Shown here: in pieces, positions 41,058-47,219 of the stretch
Layout of the letters: every line of letters starts with the position of its first letter
Numbering within the stretch: position 1 is the first letter of the stretch
Program-made: the position numbers and the translations under genes
Assembly: GCA_963806015.1 (NCBI GenBank)
Contig: CAWDWM010000006.1
Span: 372,001 to 436,000 of the forward strand
From: JAOPZW01 sp963806015
GTDB lineage: Bacteria; Actinomycetota; Thermoleophilia; Solirubrobacterales; Solirubrobacteraceae
DNA length: 64,000 nt
Direction of reading: 5' to 3'
Notes under the pieces: generated by a model
Database searches by the model: none
What the model saw: only the letters and a program-made list of their open reading frames with translations
Told to the model about the DNA's origin: nothing

Positions 41058-41513
41058 CTAAATCGTGCCTGGGGGCTTGCGCGCGCGCTCGTGCTCGGAG
41101 GAGCGCATCGCCGAGGCGACGACCATCACCGCCGACGCCAGCAGCGCCAGGAACCAGCCGTACTTGACCGAGATGGCGCTGGGCGGCGAGCCCGGGCGGT
41201 CGATGATGCCGTTGTAGAAGATGAGCCCGAGGGCCGCGATCGAGGTCACCATCGTCATCTCGCCGCGCGCCCACGAGAGCTGCGCGTCGGTGGCGATGAT
41301 GTAGGCGAGGATGAACGGCGCGACCGCCGCGGCCAGCAGCAGCCAGCGCAGGATCGGGTGCACGTCCCAGCAGGACTGGTCACCGCGGACGCCGTCGATC
41401 CTGGCGAAGCGGTTGCCGGGGTCGGTTCCGTACCAGGGCAGAAACACGCTCAGGGCCAGCAGCGCGCCGCCCAGCATCCCGATGACCTCGTTGCGATGCA
41501 GCCGCCCGCCCAA
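41058..41513 (-). CDS. Small four-helix membrane protein
   Basis: It has 151 residues with a TTG start at 41513. Four hydrophobic helices are visible: EVIGMLGGALLALSVFLPWYG, LRWLLLAAAVAPFILAYII, TMVTSIAALGLIFYNGII and YGWFLALLASAVMVVASAM. The motif FLPWYGTD after TM1 is common in actinobacterial small membrane proteins of unknown function. It is encoded between glpX and another hypothetical on the same strand, with gaps of about 10 bp, so it is probably part of that operon. Confidence 0.7.
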   Translation of the reverse strand: MGGRLHRNEVIGMLGGALLALSVFLPWYGTDPGNRFARIDGVRGDQSCWDVHPILRWLLLAAAVAPFILAYIIATDAQLSWARGEMTMVTSIAALGLIFYNGIIDRPGSPPSAISVKYGWFLALLASAVMVVASAMRSSEHERARKPPGTI

Positions 41514-41525
41514 TGCGCAGCGACC

Positions 41526-41930
41526 CTACACCGAACGCGCCAGCGCGAGCAGCGCCTCGATCTCCCACGCGCCCTGGGCCGTGAGCCGCAGGTGCAGGCC
41601 GTCGCGCTGCCAGCGCAGCTCCGTGACCGGCCGCAGCGAGGCCTGCGCCTCGGGCAGCGCCGCCGTACGCATCGCGATCCCGTCCTCGTCGTGAACCTCG
41701 CCGGCGTCGGGGAGATCGCGATCCGGCGGCGCGTCGAGTCCGGCGTAGAGGGCCACACGCCCCGGCGTGCCGGGGCGTGTGTCGTCGAGATTCCACGCGA
41801 CCTCCACCCCACGCTCGGCGACGTGCACCACGTCGACCCAGCGCGCGAGCGGGAGCGCAGCCGAGGGGAGCGGGAACGGCCGGCCGAGGACGGCGTCGGC
41901 CTGCGCGATCCCCTCGAGCGGCTCGTGCAT
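41526..41930 (-). CDS. Conserved hypothetical protein
   Basis: It has 134 residues from ATG 41930. No signal or membrane segment; the chain is mixed alpha/beta, starting with acidic and hydrophobic turns (PLARWVDVVHVAERGVEVAWN) and ending with an aromatic-rich strand (GLHLRLTAQGAWEIEALLAL). Function unknown. It precedes the small membrane protein by 12 bases on the same strand. Confidence 0.55.
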   Translation of the reverse strand: MHEPLEGIAQADAVLGRPFPLPSAALPLARWVDVVHVAERGVEVAWNLDDTRPGTPGRVALYAGLDAPPDRDLPDAGEVHDEDGIAMRTAALPEAQASLRPVTELRWQRDGLHLRLTAQGAWEIEALLALARSV

Positions 41931-41967
41931 GGCGGGGACGATAGGCCGCGGTGGCGACGAGCAGTCG

Positions 41968-43407
41968 CTACGCGGCCACCGCCTCGCGCATCGGCTCCGC
42001 GGCGGGCTCAGCCTCAGCGACGGGGCTGGCCTGCCGGGCCCGGCGGGGAAGCAGCAGAGCGATCAGCGCGCCGGCGCCCACGACGGCCGAGGCGACCCAC
42101 AGCGCCGGGACGATGCCGTCGACGAAGCCCTGCGGCGAGGTGAAGGCGCCCGACTGGCTGAACACCGTGGCGAGCACGGCCACGCCGAAGACCCCGCCGA
42201 CCTCGCGGATCGCGTTGTTCGTCCCCGAGGCCTGTCCGGCCTGGGCAGGGCTGACGACGCTCAGCAGCGCCCCGGCCGAGGGGGCGAAGACGAGGCCCAT
42301 GCCCGCGCCGGCCATCACGAAGGCGATGGCCTGCGTGCTGAAGGTGACCGTGGTGCTGGTGGTGGCGGCGAACCACGCCAGCGCGCCCGCCTGCAACGCC
42401 AGCCCCGAGGCCATGAAGGCGCGCGAGCCCCAGCGCTCGGACAGCACGCCCGCGATCGGCGCGACGATCATCGTCGCCCCGGTCCACAGCAGCATGCGGA
42501 CACCGGCCTGGAACGGGGTGTAGCCCAGCACGTACTGCAGCACCTGGGTGAGCAGGAAGATCGACCCGAAGGTCCCGAAGTACATGAAGAACGACACCGC
42601 GTTTGTGACCGCGAACGTGCGCCTGCGGAAGAGGCTCATCGGGACCATCGGAGCCTTGGCGCGCAGCTCCCAGGCCACGAAGGCCGCCAGGAGGATGGCG
42701 CCGCCGGCCAGCGAGGCGACGATGAGTGGGCTCGTCCAGCCCTCGGCCTGACCGCGGACGAGGCCGAAGACGAGCGCGAAGAGGCCGACCGAGGCCAGGC
42801 CGAAGCCCGGCAGGTCGAGCGTGCGCGAGGGGCCGTGGCTCTCGGGCAGGATGCGCGCGGCGAAGGGCAGCAGGGCCAGCCCGATGGGGACGTTGATCCA
42901 GAAGATCCAATGCCAGGAGATGCCGTCGACGACGGCGCCGCCGACGATCGGCCCGAGGGCGACGCCGGTGCCGCTGATGCCCGACCAGATGCCCAGCGCG
43001 GCGCCGCGGCGGTCGGCCGGGAAGGCGTTGGCCAGCAGGGTCAGGGTCAGGGGAGCGACGATCGCGCCGCCGACGCCCTGCAACGCCCGGGCGGCGACGA
43101 GGGCGCCGGTGGTCGGCGCCAGCGCCGCCGCGGCGCTCGAGGCGGTGAAGAGCGAAAGACCGATGAGGAACAACCGGCGGCGGCCGAACCGATCGCCGAG
43201 GGCGGCGCCGGGGATGAGCATCACCGCGAAGGCCAGGGTGTAAGCGTTGATCGTCCACTCCAGCGACTGCAGCGTGGCGCCGAGGTCGGCGCGGATCGCC
43301 GGCAGGGCGACCGTGACGACGAGGTTGTCGAGGACGACCATGAACAGCGCCAGCGAGACGATCGCCAGCGTGGCGCCGGTGCGGGTCTTCTGTGGGGCGG
43401 ATGACAT
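41968..43407 (-). CDS. MFS drug exporter, DHA2 (EmrB/QacA) family
   Basis: It has 479 residues from ATG 43407, with GGAGGAATAAC as a strong ribosome-binding site. Fourteen hydrophobic helices, the N-terminal MVVLDNLVVTVALPAI and the motif LGDRFGRRRLFLIGL are typical of 14-TM DHA2 proton-driven pumps. It exports lipophilic drugs or dyes. The divergent TetR gene and the intergenic 15-bp inverted repeat indicate repression by that regulator. Its C-terminus is Ala-rich with no extra domain. Confidence 0.93.
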   Translation of the reverse strand: MSSAPQKTRTGATLAIVSLALFMVVLDNLVVTVALPAIRADLGATLQSLEWTINAYTLAFAVMLIPGAALGDRFGRRRLFLIGLSLFTASSAAAALAPTTGALVAARALQGVGGAIVAPLTLTLLANAFPADRRGAALGIWSGISGTGVALGPIVGGAVVDGISWHWIFWINVPIGLALLPFAARILPESHGPSRTLDLPGFGLASVGLFALVFGLVRGQAEGWTSPLIVASLAGGAILLAAFVAWELRAKAPMVPMSLFRRRTFAVTNAVSFFMYFGTFGSIFLLTQVLQYVLGYTPFQAGVRMLLWTGATMIVAPIAGVLSERWGSRAFMASGLALQAGALAWFAATTSTTVTFSTQAIAFVMAGAGMGLVFAPSAGALLSVVSPAQAGQASGTNNAIREVGGVFGVAVLATVFSQSGAFTSPQGFVDGIVPALWVASAVVGAGALIALLLPRRARQASPVAEAEPAAEPMREAVAA

Positions 43408-43432
43408 GAGGGTTATTCCTCCGGGGAGACTC

Positions 43433-43472
43433 TTAGTGACTGCTAACTAGTTGCTAAGTTAGCGATCACTAA
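43433..43472. promoter_or_regulatory. TetR operator between the MFS pump and tetR
   Basis: The arms TTAGTGACTGCTAAC (43433-43447) and GTTAGCGATCACTAA (43458-43472) are inverted repeats with 13 of 15 matches, separated by ten bases. The site lies in the AT-rich 81-bp divergent region and would cover both promoters. Confidence 0.75.
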
Positions 43473-43488
43473 GTAAGCTGTCAAGCCC

Positions 43489-44055
43489 ATGGCCACGAAG
43501 ACGTCATCCCGCACCCGCCAGACCGCACCCGAGCGCCGCGAGGCGCTGGTGGAGGCCGCCGTCGAGCACTTCGCGCTCACCGGCCTGCACGGCACCGCCG
43601 TGAGCACCATCACCGATCAGGTCGGCATCACCCAGCCCTACGCGTTCAGCCTGTTCGGGACCAAGAAGGGCCTCTTCCTGGCCGCTGTCGAGCGCGGCTG
43701 CGAGCGCATCGCCGAGACCTTTCGCACGGCGGCCGCGAACGCCGGCGACGAGGGGGCTCTGGCGGCGATGGGCGCGGCCTACGGCGAGCTCATGACCGAT
43801 CGCTCGCTGCTGCTCATGCAGTTGCAGGGCTACGCCGCGTGCGGCGACGACGAGGTGCGCGAGGTCGTTCGCCGGGGCTACGCGCACCTCTACGAGCTCG
43901 TGCGCGAGCTCAGCGGCGCCGACTCGCTGGAGCTCCAAGGCTTCTTCGCGACCGGGATGCTGATCAACGTCGCGGCGGCCATGGACCTCCCCGAGCTGCT
44001 CTTCGACGAGACGTGGATGAAGGACTGCCTTGGGCAGTCCTACGCCGCCGAATAA
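43489..44055 (+). CDS. TetR/AcrR family transcriptional regulator
   Basis: It has 188 residues. The N-terminal helix-turn-helix reads EALVEAAVEHFALTGLHGTAVSTITDQVGITQPYAFSLFGTKKGLFLAAV, where the recognition helix is the QPYAFSLFG region; the rest is an all-helical ligand domain with two close Cys (not paired). Its divergent partner is the DHA2 pump, the obvious target. The downstream SDR gene follows the stop by ten bases and may be co-transcribed. Confidence 0.9.
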   Translation: MATKTSSRTRQTAPERREALVEAAVEHFALTGLHGTAVSTITDQVGITQPYAFSLFGTKKGLFLAAVERGCERIAETFRTAAANAGDEGALAAMGAAYGELMTDRSLLLMQLQGYAACGDDEVREVVRRGYAHLYELVRELSGADSLELQGFFATGMLINVAAAMDLPELLFDETWMKDCLGQSYAAE

Positions 44056-44065
44056 GGTCCGCGCC

Positions 44066-44902
44066 GTGCCCGACCACGGAACCGTCGTCATCACCGGCGC
44101 CTCGACCGGCATCGGCCGCGCGACCGCCCTGCGCCTGGCGCGCGGCGGCTTCGACGTCCTCGCCGGCGTGCGCCGCGAGGAGGACGGCGCCGCGCTGCGC
44201 GGCGAGGACGGCCGCATCGAGCCGGTCATCGTCGACGTCACCGACGCCGAGCAGGTCGCCGGCCTGGCCGCGCGCGTCGCGGACGCCCCGCTGGCGGGCC
44301 TGGTCAACAACGCCGGCATCGCGGTGGCCGGGCCGCTGGAGGGCATCCCGCTCGACGACGTGCGCCGCCAGTACGAGGTCAACGTCTTCGGGCTGCTGGC
44401 CGTTACCCAGGCGCTCCTGCAGCCGATCCGCGCCGGCCACGGGCGGATCGTCAACATCGGCTCGATCGGCGGGCGCATCAACACGCCGTTCGTCGCGCCG
44501 TACAGCTCGTCGAAGGCGGCCGTGCGCAGCCTCAGCGCGGCGCTGCGGCGCGAGCTGCGCCCGTGGGACATCCGCGTCGCCCTGGTCGAGCCCGGCGCGC
44601 TCGACACCCCGATCTGGCGCAAGGGCGAGGCGGGCGCCACCGAGACGATCGCCTCTCTGCCCGAGCACGTACGCACGCTCTACGCGCGCCCGCTCGAGGC
44701 GCTGGTCGCCGCCACGCGCACGATCGCCGCCGGTGCCAGCTCGCCCGACGACGCCGCCCAGGCCGTCGAGCACGCGCTCACCGCCGAGCGCCCGCGGACC
44801 CTCTACACCGTCGGGCGCCGCGCCCAGATCCAGGGCGCGCTGCACTCCGTGCTCCCCGCGCGTGCCTTCGACGCGCTCGTGGCGCGGGCGATGAAGAGCT
44901 AG
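44066..44902 (+). CDS. SDR family oxidoreductase
   Basis: It has 278 residues from GTG 44066, 10 bases after the TetR stop with AAGGT upstream. Classical SDR: GASTGIGRATALRLARGG near the start, NNAGIAVAGPLEG, SSIGG-type Ser strand (NIGSIGGRINTPF) and active-site YSSSKAAVR. It uses NAD(P) on an unknown alcohol or carbonyl. It may detoxify a compound the neighbouring pump also handles, but this is inference. After it begins a 415-bp gap that holds repeat element C. Confidence 0.9.
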   Translation: MPDHGTVVITGASTGIGRATALRLARGGFDVLAGVRREEDGAALRGEDGRIEPVIVDVTDAEQVAGLAARVADAPLAGLVNNAGIAVAGPLEGIPLDDVRRQYEVNVFGLLAVTQALLQPIRAGHGRIVNIGSIGGRINTPFVAPYSSSKAAVRSLSAALRRELRPWDIRVALVEPGALDTPIWRKGEAGATETIASLPEHVRTLYARPLEALVAATRTIAAGASSPDDAAQAVEHALTAERPRTLYTVGRRAQIQGALHSVLPARAFDALVARAMKS

Positions 44903-44940
44903 TCGCGGCTCGCGGCTCGCGGCTGCCGTGCCGCGTCCGC

Positions 44941-45308
44941 GGCACTGCGCGGCGCCTAAAGCATCACCTGGGGCGCCGGGGCTCGGGGCGCGCGTCGTTG
45001 TCCGCGAAAGTGTGCGCCTTGGGGCACGAGGCGCGCGTGTTTCGCAACAGCGTTTGGAGGTGCCCAGAGGGTGGGCCGGATTTTTCATCCATGAGATGAA
45101 TGAGCCGGCCCACCCCCTTCCCACCGCGCGGCGCATGAGGCGGCAGCGGTCAGGCCGCGCGTCGTCGCGCTCCGGCGTGTGCGCCTTCGTGCACGAAGCG
45201 CGCGTCATTCTCAACCGTCCTTGGGGATGCCAAAGTGTGGCCCCCGTCGACCGCCCACTCCCTGGCCTCGATGATGCTGTTCAGCGCCGCGCGGCACGCA
45301 AGCGCCGG
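44941..45308. repeat. Short inverted-repeat element, copy C (about 370 bp)
   Basis: The ends are inverted: left 44947-44973 (GCGCGGCGC, GCATCACCTGG) and right 45266-45294 (reverse complement GCGCGGCGC, ACAGCATCATCGAGG), the right continuing to 45308. Inside are two direct copies of a module of about 70 bp, both starting GTGTGCGCCTT (45010 and 45177). Between them is a hairpin with arms GGGTGGGCCGG (45069-45079) and CCGGCCCACCC (45105-45115) and inner arms TTCATC (45084-45089) and GATGAA (45095-45100). It carries no gene I can support and fills the gap between the SDR and anti-sigma genes. Confidence 0.65.
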
Positions 45309-45317
45309 CGGCCCCCG

Positions 45318-45614
45318 TCAGCCAGCAGCGCCGTTGCCGGCCTTCCAGTCCCGGAAGGTCGCCAGCAGCTCGGACTCGGCCTGCGGCGAGATCGAGTCCG
45401 TGGTCAGCTCGCCCAGGACCTCGAGCATCTCGCGCATCTGGCGCAGGTACATGGTGCAGCCCTCGCACAGCGCGATGTGCGCCTCGAAGCGGGCGCGGTC
45501 GGTGGGCGTCAGGGCGTCCTCCAAGTAGTCGGTGACCAGCTCGACCAGCTCCTGACAGGAGAGGCCGGGATCACCGCTGCGGCGGCGGAAGAGTCGGTTG
45601 AGCAGATCAGGCAT
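45318..45614 (-). CDS. Zinc-finger anti-sigma factor
   Basis: It has 98 residues from ATG 45614. The zinc-binding anti-sigma motif (ZAS) reads SCQELVELVTDYLEDAL with HIALCEGC about 30 residues later, the HxxxCxxC pattern. No membrane segment follows, so it is a soluble, probably redox- or ligand-sensing anti-sigma. Its start overlaps the upstream ECF sigma gene by eight bases, so the pair is translationally coupled and it should bind that sigma factor. Confidence 0.88.
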   Translation of the reverse strand: MPDLLNRLFRRRSGDPGLSCQELVELVTDYLEDALTPTDRARFEAHIALCEGCTMYLRQMREMLEVLGELTTDSISPQAESELLATFRDWKAGNGAAG

Positions 45615-46233
45615 CCGTGTAGTAGTCCTCGAGGCCCATCCGCACCTTTGACCGTGCGCGGTGCAGAAGTACCCGTTGATTGGTCTCGGAGATGTCCAAA
45701 GCGCTACGCACTTCTTCGGACGAGAGCCCTTCGACATCGCGCATGGTGATGACCAGGCGCTGCATCTCGGGCAGTTTGGCGATCTCCGACTCGATCCGAT
45801 CGACCGCCTCGGAGGAGGCCAGCGCGCGTTCGGGCTCCTCCCACCAGCGCACCGGCGGCGCCGCCCACGCGCCCACGCCGTTGCCCGCGCCGATGAAGCG
45901 ATCCGCGTCGACGGCGGCGAACTCGCCGTCGCTCTCCTCGCGGGCGAGCGCGGCAAAGGGGATCGTGCGCCGCTCGCGCTCGCCACGCGTGCGGGCGCGA
46001 TTGACGAGGATGCTGAACACCCAGGTGCGCAGCGACGAGCGACCTTCGAAGCGATCGAGGCCCTGAAGCGCGGCCAGCCAGGTCTCCTGCACCACCTCCT
46101 CGGCAACGGCTGCGCTGGGCACGTACATACGCGCCACGCGCAGCAGCGAAGGCGACCAGCGGACCACGAGGTCCATGAACGCCTGCTCGTCACCGGCCCT
46201 GAGGCGCTCCACCAGCGCGTGGTCGTCGGCCAC
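45607..46233 (-). CDS. ECF-family RNA polymerase sigma factor
   Basis: It has 208 residues from GTG 46233 (TTG 46248 would add five). Region 2 is clear (DHALVERLRAGDEQAFMDLVVRWSPSLLRVARMYV, AVAEEVVQETWLAALQGLDRFEGRSSLRTWVFSILVNRART) and region 4 reads IAKLPEMQRLVITMRDVEGLSSEEVRSALDISETNQRVLLHRARSK. A flexible, Trp-rich linker joins them. It directs RNA polymerase to stress-type promoters and is held by the ZAS anti-sigma encoded next to it. Confidence 0.92.
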   Translation of the reverse strand: MADDHALVERLRAGDEQAFMDLVVRWSPSLLRVARMYVPSAAVAEEVVQETWLAALQGLDRFEGRSSLRTWVFSILVNRARTRGERERRTIPFAALAREESDGEFAAVDADRFIGAGNGVGAWAAPPVRWWEEPERALASSEAVDRIESEIAKLPEMQRLVITMRDVEGLSSEEVRSALDISETNQRVLLHRARSKVRMGLEDYYTDA

Positions 46234-46269
46234 CGGGGGACCGTACAACGTCGCTAACGTGCAGGGCGT

Positions 46270-47214
46270 ATGGGCGATCGCTTGATCGGAGTGGATGTCG
46301 GAGGCACCAAGGTGTCGGTCGCCGTCCTAGAGGACGGCGTGCTCTCGGAGCCGGTCCTGCGCCCCACGATCCTGTCGAGCAGCGACGCGCTCGTCGATCA
46401 GCTGGTGGAGGCCATCGAGGACGCGGGCCCGGCCCACGCGGTCGGCGTCGGGCTGCCCAGCGTGATCGACTTCGCAACGGGCACGGCGCGCAGCTCGGTC
46501 AACATCCCGCTGCAGGGCGTGCCGCTGCGTCAGCTGCTGAGCGACCGGGTAGGGATCCCCGCGTTCGTCGACAACGACGCCACAGTGGCCGCGCTCGCCG
46601 AGGCCCATGACGACGACCTCAACCTCATCGCCGGCTCGCTCGTGATGATCACCGTGGGGACCGGTGTGGGCGGCGGCATCGTCATCGACGGGCGCATCTA
46701 CCGCGGGGCCACGGGCGCCGCACCCGAGCTCGGCCACATCATCGTCGCCGCCGACCTCACCGACGGCGCGCCGCCGCGCGCCGCGCGCCAGCCCCACCAC
46801 GCCTCGCTCGAGTACATGGCCGCCGGCCGCGCGCTCGACCGCCTCGGCGAGGCGCGCGGCCTGGGCAACGGCACCGCGGTCGTCGCCGCCGCGCGCAACG
46901 GGAATCCGGATGCGCGCGAATGCATGCGCATTCTCGGGGAACGCCTAGGGGTGGGCATCGCCAACGTCGTCAACATCTTCGATCCCGAGCTCGTCGTCAT
47001 CGGCGGCGGGGTCTCGGTGGCCGGCGAGCTGTTGCTCGCTCCGGCCAAGGAGTCGGCGGCCCGCTTCATCCTCCCGGGCGTCGGCACGCAGACCCGCATC
47101 GAGCTGGCCCGCTACGGCCCGCAGGCGGGCGTCCGGGGGGCCGCGCTGCTCGCCGGACATGAGCTGGACGACGAAGGCCTTCCCCTCCAAGCCGAAATCA
47201 CGAAAGAGAGCTGA
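46270..47214 (+). CDS. ROK-family sugar kinase, probable glucokinase, lacking the zinc cysteines
   Basis: It has 314 residues. Phosphate loop VDVGGTKVSVAV near residue 8, the Asp base in FVDNDATVAAL, and adenosine motif TVGTGVGGGIVIDG mark a ROK kinase. The family's structural zinc motif CxCGxxGC after the conserved GH pair is gone: here ELGHII is followed by PPRAARQPHHASLEY. Only the His of LGH remains. The operon position ahead of transaldolase-PGI and zwf makes glucose or glucosamine the likely substrate and glucose-6-phosphate the product. Whether it still phosphorylates well is open. Confidence 0.82.
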   Translation: MGDRLIGVDVGGTKVSVAVLEDGVLSEPVLRPTILSSSDALVDQLVEAIEDAGPAHAVGVGLPSVIDFATGTARSSVNIPLQGVPLRQLLSDRVGIPAFVDNDATVAALAEAHDDDLNLIAGSLVMITVGTGVGGGIVIDGRIYRGATGAAPELGHIIVAADLTDGAPPRAARQPHHASLEYMAAGRALDRLGEARGLGNGTAVVAAARNGNPDARECMRILGERLGVGIANVVNIFDPELVVIGGGVSVAGELLLAPAKESAARFILPGVGTQTRIELARYGPQAGVRGAALLAGHELDDEGLPLQAEITKES

Positions 47215-47219
47215 TCCCC

